Shown here: piece after piece, positions 23,987 to 33,549 of the stretch
Numbering within the stretch: the stretch's first letter is position 1
Layout: each line of letters begins with the position of its first letter
Assembly (NCBI RefSeq): GCF_001570405.1
Contig: NZ_BBYM01000050.1
Location: 1-64,000, forward strand
DNA length: 64,000 nt
Direction: 5' to 3'
From: Microtetraspora niveoalba
Lineage (GTDB): Bacteria > Actinomycetota > Actinomycetes > Streptosporangiales > Streptosporangiaceae
Notes under the pieces: generated by a model
Told to the model about the DNA's origin: nothing
What the model saw: only the letters and a program-made list of their open reading frames with translations
Databases searched by the model: none
Translations under genes and position numbers: made by a program

Positions 23987-24598
23987 ATGGATAAAAGAGC
24001 GATCGCGATGGTCGCGGCCGGGCTCGCCGGAGTCGCCGCACTGTCCCTCCCCTCGGCCGCGTCCGCCTCCGCGCAGGGCACAGCGCAGGGCACCAAGGAG
24101 CTGCGCCTGCGCGCGGGCCTGACGTTGCGGATCCCCACGGCCTGGAAGGTGTACAAGGTCGACAAGGACTGGACCCGGGTCGTGACCGGCGCGTGCCCGA
24201 CGGCGGGCACCTCCCGGTTCGGCTTCCGCGACTCGGGATGCCGCAGCTTCTGGGTCATGGGCCCCGAGGCGATCAAGGTCGGGCACGAGCACTTCGACGC
24301 GTACACGCCGGACGAACCCTTCTATCCGGCCAGCGACGTCGGCCCCTGCCCGTACGACAAGAAGTTGTGGCTCGGCCAGATGACCCTCGCGGACAAGGGG
24401 CTGGCCCAGGTCGGCCGCGGCCACAAGGCGCACTATCGCGCCTGGTCGGCCAGGTGCGTCTCTCCCACGTCGCACAAGAACAAGGGACGACGCTTCACCC
24501 AGCGCGAGTGGTTCCTGCCCACGTCGAAGATCCTGTTCGTCGACCAGTGGAAGACCCCGGGCCTGCCGGCGATCCTCAGGAAGGCGACCTGGAGCTGA
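23987..24598 (+). CDS. Secreted protein of unknown function
   Basis: A 203-residue exported protein. The signal peptide is MDKRAIAMVAAGLAGVAALSLPSAASASA (cleavage near 29). The mature part starts with an ELRLRAGLTLRIPTAWKVYKV segment that resembles the beta-strand opening of PsbP/LpqN-like domains (weak). It contains five Cys (CPTAG, SGCRSF, GPCPYD, ARCVS), enough for two disulfides. No catalytic motif or anchor is visible. I see no clear ribosome binding site in front of the ATG at 23987, so the transcript may be leaderless. Its end overlaps the convergent MFS gene by 23 bp, so transcription of the two may interfere. Confidence 0.8.
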   Translation: MDKRAIAMVAAGLAGVAALSLPSAASASAQGTAQGTKELRLRAGLTLRIPTAWKVYKVDKDWTRVVTGACPTAGTSRFGFRDSGCRSFWVMGPEAIKVGHEHFDAYTPDEPFYPASDVGPCPYDKKLWLGQMTLADKGLAQVGRGHKAHYRAWSARCVSPTSHKNKGRRFTQREWFLPTSKILFVDQWKTPGLPAILRKATWS

Positions 24599-25772
24599 GG
24601 ATCCCGCCGCAGGCCAGCAGGATCAGCGCGGGCACGAGCAGGAAGGCCGTGTGCGTGCCGAACCCGTCGCCCAGCGCTCCGAGGACGAACGGCCCGCCTC
24701 CGGAGCCGACGCTGCCCCAGATCGACGCGGCCCCGGACGCCATGTCGGGACGGCCGCCCGACGCGTCGATGACCCGGGACAGGGCCATCGGGAAGTGGAC
24801 CGAGATGCCGAGGCCGCTCAGCGCCAGCCCGGCGTAGGCCGCCGGCGCCGCCGAGCTGGTCCAGAAGATCGCCCACCCGGCCAGGGTCACGGCGAGCGCG
24901 CCGAGCAGCACGGCCGACGCGGGATGGCGCAGCGCCAGCCGGGCGCCGCCGAACCGTCCGGCGGCGACCCCGGCCAGCATCGCGGTCAGCCCGGTCGCCG
25001 CCTCGGCCGCCGTCAGGCCGGTCCGCTGGGCGAGCAGCTCGGCGGCCCACAGGTTGAACGTGAACTCCAGGGCCACGCAGCACAGCAGGACCGCGCCCGC
25101 GACGTGGAACCGCCGGCCGTACGGCGCCCGCCGTGCGCCGGCGGGCGGCTCCGGCGCCTGTTCCGGGGCCGGAGGCGGGGCGGGCACCCACACCCGGCGC
25201 ATGGTCAGGGCGAGGATCGCGGTCGCGACGACGGGCACGTAGAGCGCGGAGCGCCACCCGAGCGCGGACCCGGCCGCCAGGCTGAACAAGTACGAGACGG
25301 CGATGCCGGCCGTCACCCCGACGGCGTTGGCCTCGCTGATCGCGGCGGGCCCGGCGGGGCCGTGGTGGTCGCTGAGCACGGCCATCGCGGCGTAGAGGGC
25401 CACCGAGGACGCGCCGCCGGCCAGCAGATAGCCGAGCAGCGTCACGGGGAGCGCGTGGCCGAGCGCCACGGTGACCATGCCGGCGTTCATGCCCGCGAGC
25501 CCGCCCCACGTGACGGCCCGCCGCCCGAACCGCGCCGTCAGCGCGGGCAGGGACAACCCGGCGGCGATGCCGCCGACCGCTATGGCGGTGCCGTGCAGCC
25601 CTGCGGCGGCCTGGGAGAGGCCGAGCTCCGCCCTGAGCGTGGGAAGCGCGGCCGAGAGCCCGTAGAGGTACGTGGCGAAGGTGGCGAGCTGGAGGTAGAT
25701 CAGCCAGGTGGGCCGGTCCCTGGAGAGCCTGGCCGCCGCGACGGTGGTCACGCGCTGATCCCCCGCTTTCAT
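24576..25772 (-). CDS. MFS transporter (CynX/NimT-like or drug-type)
   Basis: A 398-residue major facilitator with 12 predicted membrane helices. The first helix begins [38 protein letters not shown]. The motif A-like loop between helices 2 and 3 is [15 protein letters not shown] central cytoplasmic loop (near residues 190-215) is Pro/Ala/Glu-rich ([14 protein letters not shown]). The second half repeats the pattern with [17 protein letters not shown]. The substrate cannot be inferred. The gene lies between otsB and the GT20 gene but on the minus strand, in series with the GT20 gene upstream (64 bp), so those two may form an operon. Confidence 0.88.
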   Translation of the reverse strand: MKAGDQRVTTVAAARLSRDRPTWLIYLQLATFATYLYGLSAALPTLRAELGLSQAAAGLHGTAIAVGGIAAGLSLPALTARFGRRAVTWGGLAGMNAGMVTVALGHALPVTLLGYLLAGGASSVALYAAMAVLSDHHGPAGPAAISEANAVGVTAGIAVSYLFSLAAGSALGWRSALYVPVVATAILALTMRRVWVPAPPPAPEQAPEPPAGARRAPYGRRFHVAGAVLLCCVALEFTFNLWAAELLAQRTGLTAAEAATGLTAMLAGVAAGRFGGARLALRHPASAVLLGALAVTLAGWAIFWTSSAAPAAYAGLALSGLGISVHFPMALSRVIDASGGRPDMASGAASIWGSVGSGGGPFVLGALGDGFGTHTAFLLVPALILLACGGILSSRSPS

Positions 25773-25836
25773 CCCGAACGCAGGCAGACCGTACCACCCG
25801 AGATCAAAGGCGGACAGTGGCCTCAGCGGTGGGCAG

Positions 25837-27267
25837 TCAGGACAGAGCGGCGAGCTGCTCCGCGAGCCACGATCGCGGGGGGAGCGCGGTGGCCGCGACG
25901 CGCAGCCGCGCGCACCGCTCCGCCCGCTCGTCCTCCGGCATGACCAGCGCCTCGTGCAGCGCGGCCGCCGTACCCGAGACGTCGAAGGGGTTGACCAGCA
26001 GCGAGTCGGCGCCGAGCTCGGCGGCGGCCCCCGCCTCCCGCGAGAGCACGAGCGCGCACCGGGGCGACAGGAGCGGGCCCTCCTTGGCGACCAGGTTCAT
26101 GCCGTCGCGGATCGGGTTGACCAGCAGCACGTCGGCCAGCCGGTACGCCGCGAGCGAGCGGGGATAGTCGTCGTGCACGTTGAGGATGAGCGGGTCCCAG
26201 TCCTCGGTCGCGTACGCGTCCTCGATCTCCTTGGCGCAGCGCTGCACGGCGGCCGTGTACTCGCGGTACTCCGGCAGGTCGTGGCGGGACGGGTAGGCGA
26301 AGGCGAGGTGGACCACCTTGCCGTGCCACTCGGGGTGCTCGGCCAGGAACTCCCGGTAGGCCATCAGGCCGCGGACGATGTTCTTGGACAGCTCGGTGCG
26401 GTCGATGCGGACGATCAGCCGCCGGTCGCCCACCTGCTGCTTGAGCGCGGTCATGTGCGACTCGACGTCCGGCTCGGCCGCCCTGGCCCGCAGGGCCTCG
26501 CCGTCCACGCCGAGCGCGTGCACGCCGACGCGCGTCGTCCGGCCCTCGTACGTGACCGTGCGGCCGGCCCGGTCCACCCGCGCGCCCAGGATCGCGGCGC
26601 AGCAGTCCATGAACGCGTCCGCCCAGCGGGCGGTGAGGAACCCGGCGTGGTCGGCCCCCAGGATGCCGCACAGCACCTCGGCGGCGACGTCGTCGGGCAG
26701 GAGCGAGAAGTACTCGGGCGGAGCCCACGGCGTGTGCGAGAAGTGGGCGATCCGCACGTCGGGCCGTTCGACCCGCAGCATGGCCGGGGCCAGCGTGAGG
26801 TGGTAGTCCTGGATCGCCACCTTGGCGCCGTGCGCGGCCTCCTCGGCCAGCGCGAGCGCGAACGCGCCGTTGTACTCCTGGTAGGAGGCCCACTCGCGCC
26901 GGAAGCGCCGGTCGAAGTGCGGGCTGGTCGGGGTGTTGTAGAGCAGGTGGTTGACGAACCACAGGGTCGAGTTCGCGATCGCGTTGTAGGCCCGGTGGAA
27001 GGTCGTCGGGGGGATGTCCAGCATCCGCAGCCGTCCGGTGTCGTACCCCGCCTGGTCGAGCCGCCCGCCGGGCGCGAGCCGCACCGCGCCGCGGTCGCCG
27101 TCGGAGAGCGCCGCGCAGACCCAGAGCATGTCCGAGCCCTTGAACGCCTCGGACAGGCCGGAGACGAGTCCGCCGCCGCCGCGGCGCATGGTGAGCGCGC
27201 CGTCGTCCGACAGGGTGAACGAGACCGGCCCCCGGTTGGAGGCGATCAGCACGTTGCTGCTCATCAC
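25837..27267 (-). CDS. otsA: Trehalose-6-phosphate synthase-like glycosyltransferase (GT20)
   Basis: A 476-residue GT20 protein. OtsA joins UDP- or GDP-glucose and glucose-6-phosphate. Motifs: [26 protein letters not shown] (N-terminal donor loop), [48 protein letters not shown] (the conserved Arg and Lys for phosphate binding) and [17 protein letters not shown]. Several positions depart from classical OtsA: IQDYHL instead of VHDYQL, SHTPW instead of HIPFP, and TELSKNI instead of DYTKGI. These features recall the actinobacterial OtsA-like branch that also gave rise to the pseudoglycosyltransferase VldE. Trehalose synthesis is likely given otsB nearby, but not certain. Start at 27264 (ATG) or the preceding GTG at 27267. 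Confidence 0.85.
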   Translation of the reverse strand: MMSSNVLIASNRGPVSFTLSDDGALTMRRGGGGLVSGLSEAFKGSDMLWVCAALSDGDRGAVRLAPGGRLDQAGYDTGRLRMLDIPPTTFHRAYNAIANSTLWFVNHLLYNTPTSPHFDRRFRREWASYQEYNGAFALALAEEAAHGAKVAIQDYHLTLAPAMLRVERPDVRIAHFSHTPWAPPEYFSLLPDDVAAEVLCGILGADHAGFLTARWADAFMDCCAAILGARVDRAGRTVTYEGRTTRVGVHALGVDGEALRARAAEPDVESHMTALKQQVGDRRLIVRIDRTELSKNIVRGLMAYREFLAEHPEWHGKVVHLAFAYPSRHDLPEYREYTAAVQRCAKEIEDAYATEDWDPLILNVHDDYPRSLAAYRLADVLLVNPIRDGMNLVAKEGPLLSPRCALVLSREAGAAAELGADSLLVNPFDVSGTAAALHEALVMPEDERAERCARLRVAATALPPRSWLAEQLAALS

Positions 27268-27353
27268 AGCCGACCCTACCGGGCCGGACCGGCGAAAATC
27301 GCGATCGTCGCCAATAGGATGTCAGGGAACCGCGTGCGCCCCCACGAGGCGGG

Positions 27354-27917
27354 ATGAGAACAGAGATGGCACTGGACGAGACGACCGAGGAACTGGCCCG
27401 ATCGGCCGCCCAGGGCGATCACCGATCCCTCGGTGAGCTGCTGCGCAGGATCGAGCCGGACGTGCTGCGGCACTGCGAGCGGCTGCTGCCGTACCGGCAG
27501 GACGCGGAGGAGGCCGCGCAGGACACCCTGCTCGCGGTGGCCCGCAACATCGGCAGGTTCGAGGGCCGGGCCAAGTTCAGCACCTGGCTGCACATCGTGA
27601 CCGCGAACTGCGCCCGCACCACGTACCGCTCGCTGAAGCGGCGGTCGTCCGAGCAGGCGGAGGAGCTGCCGGAGCAGCGTCCCGACCCGCGCCGGGTCAG
27701 CGTGATCGCCGGGTCGCGGCTCGACCTGCTGGACGCGATGGAGGCGCTGGAGGCGGAGAAGCCGGACCTCGCGCAGGCGCTGGTGCTGCGCGACATCTGC
27801 CAGCTCGACTACGCGGAGGTGGCCGAGCAGCTGCGCATCCCGCTTGGCACCGCCAAGTCCCGCATCCATCAGGCGCGCAAGTACGTGCAGACGGCCCTGG
27901 GCGAGGCGTACGGCTGA
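27354..27917 (+). CDS. ECF-type RNA polymerase sigma factor
   Basis: A 187-residue sigma-70 family protein of the extracytoplasmic-function type. Region 2: LLRRIEPDVLRHCERLLPYRQDAEEAAQDTLLAVARNIGRFEGRAKFSTWLHIVTANCARTTYRS. Region 4: LDLLDAMEALEAEKPDLAQALVLRDICQLDYAEVAEQLRIPLGTAKSRIHQARKYV, with the helix-turn-helix at about 150-175. No anti-sigma gene is beside it, so control must come from elsewhere or from its own promoter. Two starts are possible, 27354 (GAGG four bases upstream) or 27366. It is divergent from the GT20 gene and reads toward thrC. Confidence 0.9.
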   Translation: MRTEMALDETTEELARSAAQGDHRSLGELLRRIEPDVLRHCERLLPYRQDAEEAAQDTLLAVARNIGRFEGRAKFSTWLHIVTANCARTTYRSLKRRSSEQAEELPEQRPDPRRVSVIAGSRLDLLDAMEALEAEKPDLAQALVLRDICQLDYAEVAEQLRIPLGTAKSRIHQARKYVQTALGEAYG

Positions 27918-27941
27918 TCGTCTTACCTGGCAACGCTTCTG

Positions 27942-27958
27942 GTCTCAGATAGTGAGAC
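27942..27958. promoter_or_regulatory. 17-bp palindrome in the thrC promoter
   Basis: GTCTCA-GATAG-TGAGAC, perfect 6-bp arms. It lies about 30-40 bp upstream of a TACAGT -10-like box (27990-27995) that would drive the SAM-riboswitch/thrC transcript. The CTCA...TGAG shape resembles sites of IclR-type amino-acid regulators (NdgR/LtbR), a comparison from memory only. Confidence 0.5.
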
Positions 27959-28066
27959 GTCGGATCGGACACCGGGGACGACAAGGTACAGTGCTAGGGA
28001 ACGTCCCGCCGATGATCAAGCGGGGCGTGACCCGCGGCATGCCCGCGGGAGACACAACTGAACATT

Positions 28067-28204
28067 GCTCATCCAGAGGGGTGGAGGGACCGGCCCTGCG
28101 AAGCCCCGGCAACCCTCCCGGTGTCCGTGCTCGTGACCACGAGGCCGGCCGGGACAGGTGCCAATTCCGGCTCGTGACCAGGGTGGCCACGAGCGAAGAT
28201 GAGG
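28067..28204 (+). ncRNA. SAM-I riboswitch (S-box leader) upstream of thrC
   Basis: The S-box consensus is unmistakable: CTCATC (P1 left arm, 28068-28073), AGAGGGGTGGAGGGACCGGC, CCTGCGAAGCCCCGGCAACC, CAGGTGCCAATTCC, and CGAAGATGAG closing P1 with GATGAG at 28198-28203. It binds S-adenosylmethionine. The right arm of P1 touches the thrC ribosome binding site GGGAAAGG (28203-28210), so ligand-stabilised P1 should hinder ribosome loading. I see no terminator hairpin after it. It is a SAM-off switch by the usual rule. Confidence 0.94.
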
Positions 28205-28219
28205 GAAAGGCCTCGCTTC

Positions 28220-29482
28220 ATGGCGCTCGCAAGCACTGCAGACACCGCTCTCGACTTCGGTCCCGCCTCCGCCCTTTCCTGCCGCGAGTGCGGCGCACGT
28301 TACGACCTCGGCCCGATCTTCGCCTGTGTCGAGTGTTTCGGGCCACTTGAGGTGGCGTACGACTTCGGCCCGGTGACCCGCGAGGAGATCGCGGCCGGTC
28401 CGAGCAACATCTGGCGATACCGCAAGCTCCTCCCCGTCCCCGTCAACGTCGAGAGCCGGCCCAACCTCCAGCCGGGCTGGACCAAGCTGGTCAAGGCCGA
28501 CACCCTCGCCGCCGAGCTGGGCCTCCGCTCGCTGTACGTCAAGGACGACTCGGGCAACCCCACCCACTCCTTCAAGGACCGCGTGGTGGCGATCGCCCTG
28601 GAGGCGGCGCGCACCTTCGGCTTCCACACCCTCTCCTGCTCCTCCACGGGCAACCTCGCCGGCGCCGTCGGCGCGGCGGCGGCCCGCGCCGGGCTCGACT
28701 CGTGCGTGTTCATCCCCTCCGACCTCGAAGCGGCCAAGATCACCATGGCCTCCGTCTACGGCGGCCGCCTGGTCGCCATCGACGGCACGTACGACGAGGT
28801 CAACCGGTTCTGCTCCGAGCTGATCGGCGACGAGCTGGGCGAGAAGTGGGGCTTCGTCAACGTCAACCTCCGGCCCTACTACGCCGAGGGGTCCAAGACC
28901 CTGGCGTACGAGATCGCCGAGCAGCTCGGCTGGCGCATTCCCGACCAGATCGTGATCCCGGTGGCCTCCGGGTCCCAGCTCACCAAGATCGACAAGGGCT
29001 TCCGCGAGCTCATCAAGCTGGGCCTGGTCGAGGACAAGCCCTATCGCGTCTTCGGCGCCCAGGCCCAGGGCTGCTCGCCGGTCTCCGGCGCGTACAAGGC
29101 CGGGCACGACGTGGTCCAGCCGGTGAAGCCGGACACGATCGCCAAGTCGCTGGCGATCGGCAACCCGGCCGACGGGCCGTACGTGCTGGACATCGCGCGC
29201 CGCACCGGCGGCGCGGTCGAGGACGTGACCGACGGCGAGGTGGTCGAGGCCATCCGCCTGCTGGCCCGCACCGAGGGCATCTTCGCCGAGACGGCGGGCG
29301 GGGTGACCGTCGGCGTGTTGCGCAAGCTCACCGAGAACGGCCTGCTCGACCCCGAGGCCGAGACCGTCGTGCTCAACACCGGCGACGGGCTGAAGACGCT
29401 GGACGCCGTCGCGGCCGAGGCCCGGCCGGCCGCGGTCATCCGTCCCTCTCTCGCGGCATTCCGTACGGCTTTCGCCAACTGA
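28220..29482 (+). CDS. thrC: Threonine synthase
   Basis: PLP enzyme that converts O-phosphohomoserine to threonine. The 420-residue protein begins with a zinc-ribbon-like module (LSCRECGARYDLGPIFACVECFGPLEV, two CxxC pairs). The PLP lysine lies in GNPTHSFKDRVV near residue 118, the phosphate-binding loop is SCSSTGNLAGAVGAAAARAG, and the C-terminal part includes IGNPADGPYVLD and the AETAGGVTVG segment. I chose ATG 28220 (MALASTADTALDFG) over the in-frame ATG at 28199. The latter lies inside the riboswitch P1 helix, and GGGAAAGG is well placed for 28220. The cysO-like gene follows after 37 bp, probably in the same transcript. Confidence 0.95.
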   Translation: MALASTADTALDFGPASALSCRECGARYDLGPIFACVECFGPLEVAYDFGPVTREEIAAGPSNIWRYRKLLPVPVNVESRPNLQPGWTKLVKADTLAAELGLRSLYVKDDSGNPTHSFKDRVVAIALEAARTFGFHTLSCSSTGNLAGAVGAAAARAGLDSCVFIPSDLEAAKITMASVYGGRLVAIDGTYDEVNRFCSELIGDELGEKWGFVNVNLRPYYAEGSKTLAYEIAEQLGWRIPDQIVIPVASGSQLTKIDKGFRELIKLGLVEDKPYRVFGAQAQGCSPVSGAYKAGHDVVQPVKPDTIAKSLAIGNPADGPYVLDIARRTGGAVEDVTDGEVVEAIRLLARTEGIFAETAGGVTVGVLRKLTENGLLDPEAETVVLNTGDGLKTLDAVAAEARPAAVIRPSLAAFRTAFAN

Positions 29483-29519
29483 CCGCGTTTTACCCACAAG
29501 CAACGAAAGCGAGCGAAAA

Positions 29520-29795
29520 ATGAGTGTATCTGTGCGGATTCCGACGATTCTTCGCACGTACACGGGCGGAGTCGCGGAGGTGACCGGTGAAGGCGGAACG
29601 CTTCGCGAGGTCCTGCAGAAGCTCGACGCGGACTATCCCGGTATCGGCGCCCGCATCCTCGACGAGACGGGCAAGATCCGGCGTTTTGTCAACGTCTATG
29701 TCGGAGAAGAGGACGTCCGTTTCGTCGAGGGTCTGGACACGGCGACCCCCGACGGCGTTCAGATCTCGGTGATCCCCGCGGTCGCCGGCGGCTGA
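29520..29795 (+). CDS. cysO: Sulfur-carrier protein CysO (MoaD/ThiS family)
   Basis: A 91-residue ubiquitin-like carrier. The C-terminus ISVIPAVAGG carries the di-Gly that becomes a thiocarboxylate. MSVSVRIPTILRTYTGG, LDADYPGIGARILDETGKIRRFVNVYVGEEDVRFVEGLDT and the VAGG end closely match Mycobacterium tuberculosis CysO. CysO supplies sulfur for the CysM-dependent cysteine pathway from O-phosphoserine, with the protease Mec+ releasing the product. Neither mec nor cysM is in this window. It sits right behind thrC, an arrangement also known from Streptomyces. The ribosome binding region AAGCGAGCGAAAA is weak. Some annotations call it MoaD. Confidence 0.93.
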   Translation: MSVSVRIPTILRTYTGGVAEVTGEGGTLREVLQKLDADYPGIGARILDETGKIRRFVNVYVGEEDVRFVEGLDTATPDGVQISVIPAVAGG

Positions 29796-29812
29796 CCCCG
29801 CACACCCTCACG

Positions 29813-29844
29813 ACACCCACGTGCCATGCCCGGTACGTGGGTGT
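29813..29844 (+). terminator. Terminator after the thrC-cysO unit
   Basis: Thirteen-bp stem ACACCCACGTGCC / GGTACGTGGGTGT (one G-T pair) with a 6-base loop, 18 bases after the cysO stop. Confidence 0.8.
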
Positions 29845-30155
29845 TCGCATGTTTGACGTGCGGTTATGGCTAATGGTGCATTATGTGGACCACATGGCGT
29901 TTAGTGCAATTCTCAACTAACCAATGGTTAACCGAATATTGTCCTGATCCCGCTTTGAGCGAACGCCAAGAAGTAGTTTGGGGATTGACTCTGTTGCCCT
30001 ACGGCTTGACACGGGTATGGTCGAGGACGATCGACGTAACCGGGGGCCTCTTCGGTGTCGGCGGTCAGCACTGGTCTCGGCGTAAGCATTGAGATCGGCG
30101 TTACGGATCGCGCGGGAATGGGCGTGATCTCCAGCCCAGCAAGAGGAGTCGGAAA
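29845..30155 (+). promoter_or_regulatory. AT-richer long leader and promoter region of the cold-shock gene
   Basis: About 310 bp without a credible gene. The stretch 29850-30010 is the most AT-rich of the window. It contains ATGTGG-A-CCACAT (29884-29896), AACC-AAT-GGTT, and TTGACG, TTGACT and TTGACA boxes at 29854, 29985 and 30006. Long leaders that refold with temperature are typical of cspA-type genes, so a post-transcriptional role is plausible. The open frame from 29883 to 30092 lacks codon bias and is not counted as a gene. Confidence 0.55.
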
Positions 30156-30359
30156 GTGGCGCAGGGCACCGTCAAGTGGTTCAACGCGGACAAGGGCTAC
30201 GGCTTCATCGCGGTAGACGGTGGTAAGGACGTGTTCGTCCATTACTCGGCAATCATGATGGACGGTTACAAGGCCCTGGAGCAGGGGCAACGGGTGGAGT
30301 TCGACATCACGCAGGGGCAGAAGGGGCCGCAGGCGGAAGGCGTGCGGACCGTCGTCTGA
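30156..30359 (+). CDS. Cold-shock protein, CspA family
   Basis: A 67-residue single cold-shock domain that binds single-stranded RNA/DNA and melts RNA structure. [33 protein letters not shown] contains RNP1 (KGYGFI) and RNP2 (VFVHYSAI). The remainder, [25 protein letters not shown], completes the barrel. GTG start at 30156 with AAGAGGAG upstream (30141-30148). It corresponds in position to the Streptomyces cold-shock gene next to groEL2. It carries a long AT-richer leader and a terminator hairpin directly behind. Confidence 0.96.
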   Translation: MAQGTVKWFNADKGYGFIAVDGGKDVFVHYSAIMMDGYKALEQGQRVEFDITQGQKGPQAEGVRTVV

Positions 30360-30376
30360 TCCCGAGGCGGCGTATG

Positions 30377-30401
30377 GCCGGTGCTTCGGCGGAGCACCGG
30401 C
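30377..30401 (+). terminator. Terminator of the cold-shock gene
   Basis: Nine-bp perfect stem GCCGGTGCT / AGCACCGGC with a 7-base loop, 17 bases after the stop codon. Confidence 0.75.
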
Positions 30402-30576
30402 GCGCGGGGCCCGGTTCGTGTGGGGCGAGCCGGGCCTCTCGCGTTCCCGGGCCCCGCTTGAGCTCGGGACGGTGGGAGGGAGGCGGCGGCGCACGCGGGA
30501 CGATCCGTACAGGCCGGGTAGATCCATGATGCGCGACGTGCGAAAAAGTGATGCGGCCAGCTCAGGCCCGTTGCGG

Positions 30577-30603
30577 CTTGCACTCACATGGGTAGAGTGC
30601 TAA
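30577..30603. promoter_or_regulatory. CIRCE operator 1 (HrcA site) of groEL
   Basis: CTTGCACTC-N9-GAGTGCTAA. The right arm is a perfect CIRCE arm and the left differs from TTAGCACTC at two positions. The spacer is exactly 9 bases. GGTAGAGT inside it may double as a -10 region. Bound by the heat-shock repressor HrcA. Confidence 0.9.
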
Positions 30604-32376
<1,773 letters not shown>

Positions 32377-32401
32377 GCCGGACTTCCGAGCCTGCTCGTC
32401 A

Positions 32402-32441
32402 CAGAGAAGGGCGGTTCCCCTCGGGGAGCCGCCCTTCTCTG
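32402..32441 (+). terminator. Terminator of groEL
   Basis: Near-perfect 19-bp stem CAGAGAAGGGCGGTTCCCC / GGGGAGCCGCCCTTCTCTG with a very short loop. The AGAGAAGGG / CCCTTCTCT outer part provides a pyrimidine tail. It also faces the convergent minus-strand gene ending at 32482. Confidence 0.88.
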
Positions 32442-32481
32442 CGTGCCGGCCCGATCCGCCGGGCCTGGGTTCCCCGGCGGC

Positions 32482-33408
32482 TCAGCCGGCCTTCCGGGTG
32501 AGCTTGCCGCCGTTCACGTCGACCACCAGGCATTTGACGGACGGGTCCTGTTTCCACGAGGCGGCGTTGGGCGGGTACAGGATGAAGCTGGCCAGCCGGT
32601 CGATCATCGGGCTGTCCGACAGGATCCGCGCGAGCCGTGTCTCGCACTCGGACGTGGCCTTGTCCTCCGCCGCCTTCGCGCCGGGCCACGAGTCGGCCAG
32701 GACGAACTGGGTGATCACTTCGGCGTCGTGCGGCTCGGAGCAGGACGTGGCGGTGATGACGCGGGACAGCTTGCCGTCGGCGACGCCGTTGAGGCAGTCG
32801 CCCTTCCGCAGGTCGTTGACGCTCATGAGGCCGCCCGCCGTGATCGTGCCGGAGTCGTCGCGCTGCACCGACGCCACCGCGCTGATCGCGATGACGGCGC
32901 CGATCACCAGCACCCATACGCCGGAGACGGCGAGTCCCGCGATGGCGAGCCCGCGCCCCTGCTCGCCCCGCTTCCTGATCTGCACCAGCGCGACGATGCC
33001 CGAGACGACGGCGACCGGCAGGCCGCCGAGGATCCCGAAGACGAGCGAGACCACGGCGAGGCCGTTCGTTCTCGCCGGGCGACCGCCGTAGGGGGGATGG
33101 GGCCCGGACGTGTACGGCCCCTGGCCGTACGGCGCCCCCTGGCCGTACTGGGAGCCCTGGCCGTACTGGGAGCCCTGGCCGTACGGGGTGCCCTGGCCGT
33201 ACGGGGCACCCTGGGGCGGCGGGCCGTACGGGGCCCAGCCGGAACCCGGAGCACCGGACCCCGGGGGATACGTCGGGGGATAAGGAGAACCCGGATCGGG
33301 GGCGGGCGGGTGGCCGCCACCGGGACCGGCCGCCATGCCGGCCGGATCGGGGGCTGGGGGATGCGGGCCGCCCGAGGTGGAAGGGGGGCCCGGGGGAGAT
33401 TCGTTCAC
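32482..33408 (-). CDS. DUF4190 and septum-formation-domain membrane protein with PYGQG repeats
   Basis: A 308-residue protein in three parts. Residues 1-112 are Pro/Gly/Tyr-rich and disordered, with PYGQG-like pentapeptides repeated at least six times. Residues about 113-180 are a DUF4190 double membrane hairpin (LAVVSLVFGILGGLPVAVVSGIVALVQI and GLAVSGVWVLVIGAVIAIS). The extracytoplasmic C-terminus carries the septum-formation-type domain (LRKGDCLNGV, ITATSCSEPHDAEVITQF, then ECETRL and KCLVVDV, four Cys). The topology puts the repeats inside and the Cys domain outside. GTG start at 33408. The related but shorter gene at 37785-38372 shares the layout of the first two parts. Confidence 0.85.
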   Translation of the reverse strand: MNESPPGPPSTSGGPHPPAPDPAGMAAGPGGGHPPAPDPGSPYPPTYPPGSGAPGSGWAPYGPPPQGAPYGQGTPYGQGSQYGQGSQYGQGAPYGQGPYTSGPHPPYGGRPARTNGLAVVSLVFGILGGLPVAVVSGIVALVQIRKRGEQGRGLAIAGLAVSGVWVLVIGAVIAISAVASVQRDDSGTITAGGLMSVNDLRKGDCLNGVADGKLSRVITATSCSEPHDAEVITQFVLADSWPGAKAAEDKATSECETRLARILSDSPMIDRLASFILYPPNAASWKQDPSVKCLVVDVNGGKLTRKAG

Positions 33409-33503
33409 GGCACCACATGGTGGCCTGCCGCCCTTGTCAGCAGCAAGCGGTAAATGTCATGACGTGCGGTCAGGGTGCGGCCCCCCGAACGTGTCAGGGC
33501 GCG

Positions 33504-33530
33504 GCCCCCCGAACGTGTCGGGGGGCTTTT
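33504..33530. terminator. Hairpin between the HelD-like and DUF4190 genes
   Basis: Nine-bp stem GCCCCCCGA / TCGGGGGGC followed on the plus strand by TTTT. Twenty-eight bases to the left, the first half (GCGGCCCCCCGAACGTGTC) is duplicated exactly, so the element looks partly copied. It lies 20 bp after the stop of the HelD-like gene and likely ends its transcript. Confidence 0.6.
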
Positions 33531-33549
33531 CGGTCCACGCGTATGGGAG

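Noticed and set aside
29883..30092. A 69-codon open frame upstream of the cold-shock gene
   Set aside because: No codon-position bias, no ribosome binding site, and unusual composition; more likely leader/promoter DNA.
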